NCBI RefSeq assembly: GCF_022965805.1
Contig: NW_027330834.1
Coordinates: forward strand, 1 to 64,000
Origin: Primulina eburnea
Taxonomy: Eukaryota; Streptophyta; Magnoliopsida; Lamiales; Gesneriaceae
Direction: 5' to 3'
DNA: 64,000 nt
A program made the translations under genes and the position numbers. The notes under the pieces are model-generated. The model saw nothing but the letters and a program-made list of their open reading frames with translations. It did not search any database and was not told the DNA's origin. Below, piece by piece: positions 48,822 to 60,000 of this stretch; positions within the stretch are counted from its first letter, which is position 1; every line of letters begins with the position of its first letter.

Positions 48822-49774
48822 TGAAAGGATCGGTTAATTGAATAAAGAGTGTTTAGAAGGGGGGGTTGAATAAACACTGCTCAAATTTAAATATTCTTCG
48901 ACAATATGAGTTCAGTTTTGCTACAAACTGAAACTAGATATCTCGTCGGTCAATAGCAATCAGTTAAACTGAATAAAACAGTTGCGGAAAATAAACTGAC
49001 TGAAAGATAGAGTATCTAACTGAAAATGACAACTGAAGTAATGACACTACAATTTGTTTCTGGATGTTCGGAGACTTGAATAACTCCTACGTCACCCCTT
49101 CTATAACGAAGATAGGATATTCACTAAAAGACTTTGATCAAATACAAAATACTGTACTGACCCACTTCAGTTTGGACTTATCACTTTGCCAAAACTGAAA
49201 CTCTTAGTATACAACACTTTAACAGATCGTAACTGATCTTAGCACAGCTTAGAAAATCTATCAACGTTTACAAAGTGCTATATAAGCTCGAGAATGTAGT
49301 CTTGAATACTACTGATATAACTGATAAGTGTGAGTTTTGATTTCTGAATGCAAGTAGATATTTTTGCAGCGTGACAGCACGTAAAATGAGATAACTGAAA
49401 GTCTGTGGTTCTTCAGTTTCTGCCTTCGACTATTTATAGACTCTCCTCTCAACGGTAACATTAAAGAATATTTGAATATTCTAACCGTTGATTGCCACGT
49501 CGATATACTCTGACAGTCGTACACTGCTCATTCTAAAATGCGGCGTTCCACTACTAGTTGCAAGTATTTGTACTATCTGTCGGTTATCGCTTTCAACTGA
49601 AGACGTGTACAGCTGAGAGATCAGCTGGTAAAGAATCAGTTGACGAGAATGAAATTCAGTGGTATCGATCAGTTAACTGAATTCAGCTGATGACGTGTTT
49701 AGTTGATGATCAGTTCAGTTGCTTAGTTTAGTTGTTTCATCTTTTGTCAAAACACCGGAATTAAGTTTCCAACA
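48822..49774 (-). repeat. 5' LTR of Copia B, with adjacent PBS
   Basis: 953 bp. TATA CTATAAATAG at 49430-49439 (minus). PBS TGGTATCAGAGC on the minus strand at 48808-48819. Confidence 0.96.
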
Positions 49775-50043
49775 CATCCCTCAGCCACCATCGGGTCAAT
49801 GGTCCCCGAGAACTCTTTCGGATCCATCCTCCTAAACCTCTCATACACTGCCTCTGGTTTGGGCCTCGCCTCTGTGTCCACTGCAGCATTGTTCCCCGCA
49901 AACTGTGCGAAGAACTGAGTCATACCTGCAAACATCTGTGCTTGCATATCTGGCGGTGGGCAAGGAGGAGTGGCCCTCTCTCGATCACAAGCCTCTCTGT
50001 CCTCATCCTTTGCTCTACAGGCAACCAAACGTCTAGGAGGCAT
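49775..50043 (-). pseudogene. gag of Gypsy C, 5' part
   Basis: Starts MPPRRLVACRAKDED and reads FAGMTQFFAQFAGNNAAVD, FRRMDPKEFSGTIDPMVAEG before the Copia B junction. Homologous to residues 1-90 of the Gypsy E Gag. Confidence 0.9.
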
Positions 50044-50262
50044 ACCGTTCTAAAATTTACCCAACACATAACCCAGCATACAATAACCTAATATCTGTAT
50101 CGTAGGATGCACGAAATTTGAACTTAAAACATGTACATGCTGAAATCGTGACTTGATGCTGACTACATGAAAGAATTTAAAACCTTAAAACTTACAGACT
50201 TGAGGTGTGACTTCGTGAGCTTCTCGCAACTGGCAGAAGGCATAACCCTTTACAAGAACACC

Positions 50263-50576
50263 GCTCTGATACCAACTGTAACGTACCGTACTTTTAAACT
50301 ATTTGAAATTTTGCGGAAAATAAATTTTTTTCTTAAATATTAAATAATCTTTCAAATTGCGATCATCCATAATCCGTTCTAAAAAAAACGTAACCAAACA
50401 TTCGAAATTAAATATTTCTAAAGCATTTGACTAGGAATCATGATAGTAACATAAAATCATAGTATTTTAAACTTTCATAAATTCTTAAAAATATGGCGGT
50501 CCTCGGGTTTAGCCTCCTGCTCAGTCCAAGTCGGCTCGTTGGTCCCCATCCCTCATCTCCTCAAAGTCATCCTCAC
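50263..50576 (-). repeat. Truncated 5' LTR and PBS of Gypsy C
   Basis: PBS TGGTATCAGAGC (minus, 50263-50274), two bases, then the LTR terminus TGTAACGTACCG (plus, from 50277). About 300 bases of LTR remain before an abrupt switch to repeat H near 50577. The 3'-terminal layout resembles the D LTR (GGTCCTCGGG block) but the sequence differs. Confidence 0.85.
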
Positions 50577-51833
50577 CCTACGGGATCGAGGGAAAGAGAC
50601 CCGGGACGTTGGCAATTTTAAAATATGGTAGTTTATTTCAAGTCAAGAAAATGACACTTTTAAATGATTTATGAAGTTTTAACATTTTTAGAAGCCTAAT
50701 TTAATTTATTAAGTGATTTTAAGATTTTAAACTTTTGATGTTTAAAACATGTGTATTTTTTTATTCAAATTTAGGGATATTATTTTTAGTGGGGAATTAT
50801 TATTTTATTTGGTATACTAATTGATTATTAGTATTTTTAATATATTAATTAAAACTCTTTAATGTCATTCCCACTAACCCCCTAACACACACACACACTT
50901 TTCTTTATACTAACACATGTACACCACACACACCACACACACACCTTTATTTTATTGTGGAAGAGGAAAAGAGAAGTTTTATTGAAACTCTCTTTCAGCA
51001 ACCTCCATATCACCATCTTCCTCTCCCAATTCCCTTCAACAATCCTTCGTTTATTTAGCAGAAAAAAATCGTGCCTCAAGTCGCCCGGATCATTTCCCGC
51101 ACCGTGTCGCTTCGAAATTCACCGTATCGTGAGTTTTAAAGATCAAATGCATGTATATTCTTTCGTATTATGCATCGATCTTGTCATAGTAGATATTTTG
51201 ATGTATGTTATGAGTGAAAGTTTGATTATTATGAACAAAGTTTGAGCTATTATACATTTAATCGATTTCTGAAACATTTTAAATATCAAAAGATGTTTTT
51301 GATGTCATTTCCGTTGCTGTGTAATTTGGGTTCATTTTATGAAAATATTTGCAAAAAATAAAACGTAGAAATTTTTGATACCTTCGATTTGACAGAAAAT
51401 TCGAAATATTTGGATAAAAATTGATTGAGTTATGGTCGTTTTCGTGGGACTGCTCAAACTGCGACTTTTATGAAAATGTGTTCTTGACATGTTCTTGAAG
51501 TTATTTGTTGCAGGCTTCGTTGGGCATCTCCGGGCTTCTGCTACTGCATATAGATATGTTATGGGATGTGTTTAGGTGTTATTTGGTGGTTCGTTTGGGT
51601 CGGGATTTGTTTGGATGTAATAGAAGTCGTAGGAAGCAAAACGATGTCGAATTACGGGTTATTGTTGTTTTGAAGTTGATTATGGATGCTTGGGGACGTT
51701 TGAGGTATTTGTACGGGTTTGAATCAAGGTAATAGCATCCTAGGATTTGTCTTGAGGTGTTGATTCATGGTCCTTAAGCTTGGGTTGGAAGAATTAATCA
51801 TTAAGTTAGTGAATTTTCGTGAATTTTCGTGTT
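50577..51833 (+). repeat. Repeat H, right copy
   Basis: Matches the left copy from CGGGATCGAGGG (50581) to CCGGGCTTC (about 51537), then extends about 300 bases further with no counterpart in the window. No coding potential is recognised. It has a short CA-rich tract at 50884-50945. It ends in a small GAATTTTCGT duplication next to the 5S-derived segment. Confidence 0.72.
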
Positions 51834-52283
51834 CAGCATGTACCTCACTGTACCAAGACGAGTCTTTCCAACGTGCTTATGTCCTCACTCACACGCACCC
51901 TGAGAAACTTCCCAGGAGGTCAGCCATCCCAAAATTACCCCAATTCATGCACGCTTAACTTTGGAGTTCTTATGTGATGAGCTACCGAAAAGAAGATGCA
52001 CCTTCGTGATATGAGTAGTACCAATCAAATCTTTTAAGCCCTCCTCAACTGTACAGTCCATTACATTGAACAGTCTTGGAATCCCTCTCATTCCGGTGTG
52101 GGATCGATTCATTCATGTTCCCTCCACCTAGAAGCCTGCCAGGAGCCGCTCATTGTCCGTGCAATCTCATCGCACCGGCGATCACCTCCCGCCCTCTTCG
52201 ACCCCGGCTCACATGCCCACCAGCTTCCGCTTGGTTCGTCCGCGAACCACACCGTACTAAAAGAGGTCGGCTCTGATACAGTT
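51834..52283 (-). mobile_element. Cassandra-like TRIM fragment with 5S-rRNA-derived segment
   Basis: On the minus strand, 51985-51895 resembles the 3' two thirds of plant 5S rRNA: AGAACTCCAAAGTTAAGCG (A-box region) and GGGATGGCTGACCTCCTGGG (C-box region, one mismatch to GATGGGTGACCTCCTGGGAAG). It is flanked by sequence I associate with Cassandra elements, TRIMs whose LTRs carry 5S promoter sequence. A PBS-like TGTATCAGAGCC lies at the right edge next to the D LTR. The middle of the 5S gene is diverged, so this is not a functional 5S gene. Confidence 0.75.
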
Positions 52284-55200
52284 TGTAACGTCTACTCGTT
52301 TTTAAAAGTGCGGAAATATATATATATATTAAAAAACTTGTATTTTCAAAATAGTATTTAAACGTTTCGCATTCATGCGCTGTATAGAAAAATATAACAT
52401 TTAAAAATGATCTTAAATATTTGTCAGTAAAAATAGCGCAGTTTAAAATAACCCAACTCGTCTAAAATCATACGTAAACATAAAAGTATAAAATTCTTAA
52501 AATCATCAACGTATGAAAATATTCATCTCCTCTCAATCTCATAAATCGTAATGCGGAAAACATGTGGTCCTCGGGTCGTGTCACCTAACCAGGTCTGCCT
52601 ACTCAGAGTTCGGCACCTCCAGTCTCCTCAACACTAAGCTCACCTGCATCACACACGCCTAATGAGTGTAAAGACTCAACACACCTGCACCGTTTATAAT
52701 AAGTATATATACTTAGCACACAGCAGTGAAAAATATCATACTCAACATATCTTTCATGAACTTAAAAACATAATGTAAACGTGTTGTGTAAAATCATGTC
52801 ATGTCAAAACATGTCATCTCATATCATCATATACGTAAACATATCTTTCATGAACTTTAAAAGCATGAACATCAACGTCTCGTGTAAAATCATGTCGTGT
52901 CAAAGCATGTCATCTCATATCATCATATACGTAAACATATATTTCATGAACTTTAAAAGCATGAACAGCAGCGTCTCGTGTAAAATCATGTCGTCTCAAA
53001 GCATGTCATATCATATCATCGTATAAGTAAACATTTTCTTTTTTATTGAATTCAGTTCATTAGCTGTGACTTTCGTATCATCATATCATCATGTCAGTTG
53101 ATGGATCCATCCACGTGTAACCACAGTACTGGGCGGCGGGGACACTAGCGACACTCTCACCCGTCAACTGGGCATTGGCCTATCATATCATCATATCATG
53201 TCAATGGAAATACGATCGTCGGGCTCCCTCTGGGGCCTTCTCCCGTAAACAGGCTCCCTCTGGGCCTTTTCCCTCACGATATCTCCAATCATATCATCAT
53301 GTCATCGTGTCATCGTGTTAGTCACAACTAAATCACTTCCTTCAAAACGTTTCATCATATTCATCCCTTAATAAAATCGTGCATATACGTAATATTTTTT
53401 CCTTTAAACCAAGCATGCACCGAATTTATCATAATTGCGTAAAAATAATAAACATGATGCATAAACATTTAAAACATGATAAAATGTGCTCAGGGTGCGG
53501 CCATGACCAAATTCTTATTTCGAGTGCAAAATAACCATTTGGCCCTTGGAACCCAAAAACTTCCATTTTACCCCTGGACGTAAAATTTCACTTCTTTGAC
53601 ATTTTCTTAATTCTATTGACTCTAACATGTACCAAATAATTATTTAAGCCTACATGAACTATTCCATATTTTTATTTTGCTTAAATATATGACTTTTAAA
53701 TTAATCTTTAATTATAACATATTAAGACATTTTAATCACGAATTAAACCAAAACTTAGCATAAAATTCCACAAATTAAAAACTTACACTTTTAATAATTA
53801 TTTGAGCTTAAATATAATTTTTCTTAATTTTATCAAGCTTAAATCTAGGCGTTTTCTTTAATTAACCTTTCGTGAGGCGACTAAATCAAGGATAAATCCA
53901 AAACTCATTATTTTGATCCGAAGCTTACCAAACTCCTTAAAATGTGCCAAAACATTTTTAAAATCATTCCCGAACGTAAACTCTAGCCAAATTCACAACT
54001 TAATCGAATTGTTTAAAAACTTAGACCGAGTCCCGATTTTAACCCTAATCGAACCGAAACTTAACCAAAACTTTCCCAACTTTTTACCATACTATAAAAA
54101 CATCTAAAAGGTCCTAAAAACTCAAAACCATACCTTTAGACACTTGAATAACAGGCCAGCAAGCTGCTGTAATTTACAGCATGTGCTAACCCGAGACATT
54201 AGCCACCATCCTTCCCATACCAACGCTCCTAGTCCTTAGCCAATGGGACCAGCCCCTAACCCACCACACCTGGACCACCCTCAGGTCCTTCTAGGTCTGC
54301 TGAACTCACGGTCAAGCCTTTGAGCTAGTCGCAACTCACCAAAAACCGCTATACACCTAAGATAGCACACCCGCGTCCACAACCAAAACAATGCTCCTAC
54401 GGTTCTACAAGCCATACCAGCAGCGTGCGATCCACTCTAAGACACGGTTCAAACCCCACATGGTCTAGTGTAGGCCGTGGTTCAGGCGTTGTACACTAAA
54501 ACCAAAGAATCCGAGCCACCCTCTAAGAAACCCTCACTCGGACCTCACTTTGTTGCGTCCAGAAACAAACCCGAGCCCCAAGCTATCATCTTGACACCAC
54601 CAAGAGATCCTAGACATTCAAGACCGCAGCCCCTTGCACTCAAAATTTCAGAAAACGTGAACAACAATCTTATGATGGATGAAAACACATGGAAACTGAA
54701 AATCTTTCATGTAAAGGCTTAGATCGAAAATATTTCATGCATGAACTCAATCAGCAGAATATAAATGTGTATGATACAGCAATAAAAGTACATGGCATGT
54801 CTGGATGATTTGATGAACAAGAACGAGAAGAGGAGACGCCAGATGAATTTATCCTTACAAGAAAAGAGAAAACCGAAGCTCTGAAAACCGAGATGCTCAA
54901 CAATTGGGGTACGCTGAAAATGGAGAGAAGAGTGATAATTGGAGGGGAGTGTCGGTTGCTTCCATTTATTAGGTGTAGGGTAGGTTTAGGTTTATTTTAA
55001 GGATAGTTTAGGTTAATTAAATTGTAAAATAATGAACATAAATTAAAATAAAAAAGAGTTTTAAGCCCAATAAGATTAAAAGTAGGCTCATTTAATCCAA
55101 ACATACTACCGAAAAATATTTTGTGTTGGAAAGTTTTTGAAAATATTAGCCGAACCCTCAAAAAGTCTCCCGATTCGATAAAATTTACGTACCGTTAAAA

Positions 55201-55569
55201 ATTAAAATCTTGCCGGTAAAAATACCCAATAATCCCCAATTCTTGAAAAATATCTTTAAAATATTTTATATTAATTAATAAAAATTAATCATGTAATAAA
55301 ATAATTTTCTTGAAAATTCTCCGGTCTCCGATCTTCGTTTGAGCGCGAAATGCAACTTAAAAATCTTTAATGCATGAACCTTTAAAATTTCATGAAATAA
55401 ATTCTATTATGCAATAATAATACATAAAATGAATAAAATTAACTAAACCCATAATTTATGAAATAAACATGCATTTAATGCTTTAAAATAAATTAATAAA
55501 ATACCAAATAAATTTAATAAATTGCATGCATGTGGTTTATGTGAACTTTACGAATTTCGGGACGTTACA
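52284..55569 (-). repeat. D right LTR, uninterrupted, 3286 bp
   Basis: Uninterrupted copy of the LTR that Copia A splits at 17126-30301, so it shows the empty-site sequence of that insertion (TAAAATCATGTCGTCTC at 52981). It ends CGTTACA, followed by the TSD ATCAG. Several percent divergence from the left copy. Confidence 0.93.
52744..53012. repeat. 96-bp tandem repeat in the D LTR
   Basis: TAAAATCATGTC recurs at 52789, 52885 and 52981, a 96-bp period, with ACATATCTTTCATGAAC and ATATACGTAAAC in each unit. The same array lies at 16877-17125 in the left LTR. Confidence 0.9.
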
Positions 55570-55787
55570 ATCAGAGACCAGCAGGCTTGCTCAAGCCTCT
55601 TCCTATTCCCGAGTGGAAGTGGGAGAATATTACCATGGACTTCGTGGTCGGTTTGCCGAAGTCAGTCAGAGGATCAAATGCTATCTGGGTGATTGTTGAT
55701 CGTCTTATCAAATCAGCGCACTTCTTGCCTATCAAGACGACTTTCACCATGATTCAGTATGCAAAGTTGTATATCCGAGAGATAGTC
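55570..55787 (+). pseudogene. Integrase fragment of Gypsy E (middle)
   Basis: Resumes the E integrase after [19 protein letters not shown], then DFVVGLPKSVRGSNAIWVIV (first catalytic Asp) and the ALYIREIV-like stretch before F inserts at 55788. Bases 55783-55787 (TAGTC) are the left target copy of F. Confidence 0.93.
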
Positions 55788-57008
55788 TGTAGTATCCCGT
55801 TGCCTAATTTGAGTTAATTATTGGATTAATTATATTTCGGTGGGATCGGAAGGACCGAACCGGGTTCGGATCGTCCGATCAGGGTTCGGATCGTCCGAGA
55901 CAGGTGGCTGGACACGTGGAAGACATGCGGAGTTCGGATCGTCCGATCAGGGTTCGGATCGTCCGAGACAGGTGGCTGGACACGTGGAAGACATGCAGGG
56001 TTCGGATCGTCCGATCAGGGTTCGGATCGTCCGAAGTGTACCGGATCGGATCTTCCGAAGTGGATCGGATCTTCCGATCGTTGTCTATAAATAGAGGCGC
56101 GAAGCTTAACTTTTTACTCGCCAATTCTGAGTGTTCCAGAGCGTTTTAGTCGTTTCTAATGGGTTTCTAGTCTTTTCCCGAGGTTCAGGCACTAGCGGGG
56201 AGCTACTGGTTTTGTAGCGGAGCTGTGCTCTAGTTGGGAGCTAGCGGCATCAGTGGGCTGACTACGGACGCAGGCTTGATTCTAGGGCTAATTGCTAGGA
56301 TCTACTGGTTTGAGGTACGAAAGTACTATCCGAGATAGCAGGATTGAGTATGCTTTACTATGTGTTGAATGTTTATATGTTGCATTATTATCTGTCATAT
56401 GATGCATGGTTTATTATGCGGCATTTGCATAATCATGTTGGGCCTGATTATCTTTGAGATAGCCTGTTGAGAGGGTGCTCATCCCTCGTTTGTTGTGGAT
56501 GGTTGGACCCCGTTGGCCGACGGTGGTCAGGTCACCGGTATATCCACAGGTTTATTTTGGTATGGGAGCCACCTCCTGGTGCGACGGCGCAGAGTGCTAC
56601 ATACCTTGACGTCATTTACCTGAGCAGTATTTCGCTATACCCAGATCCTGGTATCCAGTACATTTTGCATACATGCATGTCATAGTCTTGTATAATCATG
56701 CTTTCGGTGCTGAGCGTTTTATGCTCACGTCCTCGGTTTATCTCTGTTTTGGACACCCTATTCGATGGGGCAGGTCTCAGGTTGGACGGTCCAGGAGGGA
56801 GTGGACAGGGAGCTGGCAGAGGTTGACCTGTAGTTGTTGGTATTTGTTCTTGAAATTTAGTTCGATCTGGTTGTTTAAGTATTTTGTACTTGCAGATTCG
56901 ATTGGGTTGTATTACTGTTTTTCCGCTGTTTACCTGATTCAGTTTTAAATGTTAAATTTTGCATGCTTAAGTTCTGATTAGTAGGTGGTTCTGGAACGGG
57001 TCACTACA
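55788..57008 (+). repeat. 5' LTR of Gypsy F, 1221 bp
   Basis: TGTAGTATCCCG...GGGTCACTACA. U3 carries a 68-bp tandem repeat, then TATAAATA at 56086-56093. Termini are the same type as those of the gag-only element. Confidence 0.96.
55864..56038 (+). repeat. 68-bp U3 tandem repeat with CACGTG boxes
   Basis: Units start GTTCGGATCGTCCGATC at 55864, 55932 and 56000 (the third partial). Each full unit has two TTCGGATCGTCCGA quasi-palindromes and one GGACACGTGGAAG (CACGTG at 55913 and 55981). The array ends about 50 bases before the TATA box, an enhancer-like position. It is also in the 3' LTR from about 61724. Confidence 0.9.
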
Positions 57009-57012
57009 TTTA

Positions 57013-57024
57013 TGGTATCAGAGC
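57013..57024 (+). other. Primer-binding site of Gypsy F
   Basis: TGGTATCAGAGC, four bases after the 5' LTR; the gag-only element has the same four-base spacing. Confidence 0.95.
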
Positions 57025-57093
57025 ATGCATTAAGATTTTGGGATTTGGAACTGTTCTTTTGGGTTTAATCTCTGGTAACTTTTGTAGCTAGAG

Positions 57094-60000
57094 ATGTCTG
57101 GTTTTGACGACGATGCTAGTAGTCATGGCAGCATTGGACGCTGGGGAGACCGCGACGATCGGGAGCGTCGCCGAGAGCATCGAGAACGTCGTCAACACCG
57201 TCGGGATGAGCCTCGGAGTTTTAGTATGCATCGGTTCTTGCAGATGGGGCCGAAACTTCTTTCGGGCGGTGAGACTCCGGATGTTGCGGAGAACTGGCTT
57301 GAGAGGATGGAGAGCTGCTTCAAGACTTTTCAGTGCTCGGCGGAGCAGCAGATTGATACCCTTGATTTCTTGCTGGAGGGAGGTGCGCGTAAGTGGTGGA
57401 GGTCTACCTCTGCACCGATAGTTCAGCGACAGGGTCGAGTTCTTTGGGCCGATTTCCGAGCCGCTTTCATGCTGCTTTACTTTCCGCCAGCTCTTCTGCA
57501 GACCAAGGCGGTTGGGTTGATCAATCTGAAGCAGGGAAGTTTGTCTGTTGATGAGTATCAGCAGAAGTTCTTTGAGTTGCTTCCGTATGTTCCACATGTC
57601 AGTGACAATGCTAGGGCCAAGTATAACCATTTTCTTCAGGGCCTCAATCAGGAGATTTATGATCGGGTTGTTGTCTGTGATGATCCGACATCGTATGAGG
57701 GCCTTGTGAACCGTTTTCGCCAGGCTGAGGGCATTTTGCTGAGAGGTCGAGCCATGCAGTCTACTCGTCCTACTAGTTCTTTGGGTCCCCGCGCCCAAAC
57801 ATTTAAGAAGGCTGGATCTACTTCTTCTTCCTCTGGATCTGGAGGAGTTCACCATTTTGGGAAGAAGAAGGGCCCGTGTCAGCATTGCGGGAAGGATCAT
57901 CCGACGGAGCGTTGTCGCAAGGTTGCGGGTGCTTGTTACAAGTGCGGTGAGATGGGCCACATGAAGAGAGATTGTCCACAGACGGGCGGAGGATCAGGAT
58001 CTGGTTCTCAGGCTTCAGTTCATCAGAGGCCACAGCAGGGACAGTCTACTCAGGGTTCTAACCTCCGACCGCGTACTCAAGGGCAGGTCTTTGCTCTTAA
58101 CCAGGATCAGGCTGCTGAGGAGAACGAGAGAGTTATCGCAGGTGTCTTTTTATTATGTGGATTATCTGCTTACGTTCTCATTGATACTGGTGCATCACAT
58201 TCATTCTTATCTGCTAGATTTGCTAAGCGTCATGCGTTACCTTTCACTTCTTTGGACGTTGTGGTATCTGTTTCCACACCGATGGGTCCTTCGGTGCTAG
58301 CTAAACGTCTAGTTTTGGGTTGTCCTCTAGAGTTTGAGGGCAATGTTTTAACTGCTAATTTGATGATTCTTGTGATGGAGGATTTTGATTGCATTCTGGG
58401 AATAGATGTGCTGACTGTGTTTAGAGCTACTGTGGACTGTTATCAGAAGTTTGTGCAGTTTCGTCCAGTTGAGGGCGACAGCTGGTTTTTCTATGGAGAG
58501 GGAGCGCGACCCCCGATGCCTGTGGTTTCTGCTCTGAAAGCCTGTCGTGCTTTAGAGTCGGGCGGGGAAGGCTACCTTATCTATGCTATTGATTCGTCCG
58601 CAGATAGTGTCGGTATCAGTGACATTCCAGTGGTTTGCGATTTTCCTGATGTTTTTCCCGAGGAGATTCCTGGTTTTCCTCCCGTTCGGGAAGTAGATTT
58701 CGGCATTGATTTAGTGCCAGGCACGGCACCAATCTCTAGAGCTCCTTATCGTTTAGCTCCATCGGAGATGCAAGAATTGAAACAGCAGTTGCAGGATCTT
58801 CTTGACAAGGGGTATATTCGACCCAGTGTGTCCCCGTGGGGAGCACCAGTTCTTTTTGTCAAAAAGAAGGATGGTTCTATGCGGCTCTGCATAGATTATC
58901 GGCAGTTGAATCGTGCTACGATAAAGAATAAGTATCCGTTGCCACGGATTGATGATTTATTTGATCAACTGCAAGGTACCTCTGTGTATTCCAAGATTGA
59001 TTTAAGGTCTGGTTATCATCAGCTTCGAGTTCATCAGGGAGACATATCAAAGACTGCATTCAGGACCCGGTATGGGCATTATGAGTTTCTGGTTATGCCT
59101 TTTGGGGTGACGAATGCACCAGCAGTTTTTATGGATCTGATGAATCGGGTATTTCGGGATTTCTTGGATAAGTTTGTTGTGGTGTTTATAGATGATATCT
59201 TAATCTATTCGCATGATCAGCTAGAACACGTACAACACTTAAGGATTATTTTACAGACACTTCGCGAGAATCAGCTTTATGCGAAGTTGAGTAAATGTGA
59301 GTTTTGGATTAACAGGGTTGTATTCCTTGGTCATGTCATTTCTAGCAAGGGAGTTTCAGTTGACCCGAGCAAGGTGGAAGCGGTATTGAACTGGTCGCGT
59401 CCGACGACAGTAGCCGAGATCCGCAGTTTTCTGGGATTGGCTGGGTATTATCGCCGTTTCATTGTCAACTTCTCTCAGATTGCTAAGCCACTCACTCAGC
59501 TCACTCGGAAAGATGTTTCATTTGAGTGGACATCAGAGTGCGAAGAGAGTTTCTTGGAACTTCGCAGACGTTTGACATCTGCGCCTGTTTTGGCTTTACC
59601 GTCTGGATCTGGTGGTTTCAGTGTTTACACCGATGCCTCTTTACAGGGACTAGGGTGTGTTCTGATGCAGAATGAGCATGTGATTGCTTATGCGTCGAGA
59701 CAGTTGAAGCCTCATGAGGAAAAATTTCCTGTTCATGATCTGGAATTAGCAGCGATCGTTTTTGCTTTGAAAATCTGGCGCCATTATCTGTATGGTGAGC
59801 GATTTGAGATTTTCACTGATCATAAGAGTTTGAAGTATCTGTTCACTCAGGCTGAGTTGAACATGCGTCAGCGTCGTTGGATGGATCTACTCAAGGATTA
59901 TGATTGTGAGATCAAGTATCATCCAGGATCTGCGAATCTCACGGCCGATGCTCTTAGTCGCAAGGTGAGATTGTCTGCTCTTCAGACTTGTGCTGTATCT

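Larger units (their letters stand above)
35976..49774 (-). mobile_element. Copia element B (Sirevirus-like), full length with gag-only insert
   Basis: 13,799 bp including the 4.1-kb gag-only element. LTRs are at 48822-49774 (5') and 35976-36924 (3'); target duplication CATCC at 35971-35975 and 49775-49779. PBS (minus) at 48808-48819; PPT AAAGGGGGAAAT at 36925-36936. Same organisation as Copia A, but the protease region is deleted near 47455. The LTRs differ by roughly 28 substitutions (about 3%), so B is older than A. Confidence 0.96.
34099..50576 (-). mobile_element. Gypsy element C, truncated at both ends, split by Copia B
   Basis: Same lineage as E by Gag (MPPRR start, FFAQFAGNN) and protease. 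On the minus strand: partial 5' LTR (50277-50576), PBS, gag (50043-49775, then 35975-35181), intron-like insert, protease and the first part of RT, stopping at RYGH near 34099. The rest of RT, RNase H, integrase and the 3' LTR are absent. Both broken ends abut copies of repeat H. Confidence 0.85.
16413..55569 (-). mobile_element. LTR element D (3.3-kb LTRs), inserted in Gypsy E integrase
   Basis: Outer ends TGTAACGTCT (16413) and CGTTACA (55569), flanked by the target duplication ATCAG (16408-16412 and 55570-55574). A primer-binding-like TGTATCAGAGC next to the inner edge of the right LTR puts the 5' end on the right. The left LTR is split by Copia A. Between the LTRs I find no gag or pol that clearly belongs to D: the interior holds a 5S-derived fragment, two copies of repeat H, and the truncated Gypsy C with Copia B. 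No purine tract is visible next to the left LTR, so the interior has been rearranged or D was non-autonomous. Confidence 0.85.

Noticed and set aside
51895..51985. Functional 5S rRNA gene
   Set aside because: Only the A-box to C-box part matches and the middle is diverged; the context is a retrotransposon.
55864..56038. CRISPR-like array
   Set aside because: Plant LTR U3 repeat: the units are adjacent with no unique spacers and recur in both LTRs.
57088..57960. 290-aa minus-strand ORF over the F gag
   Set aside because: A mirror of the strongly coding plus-strand Gag-Pol frame; no family features.
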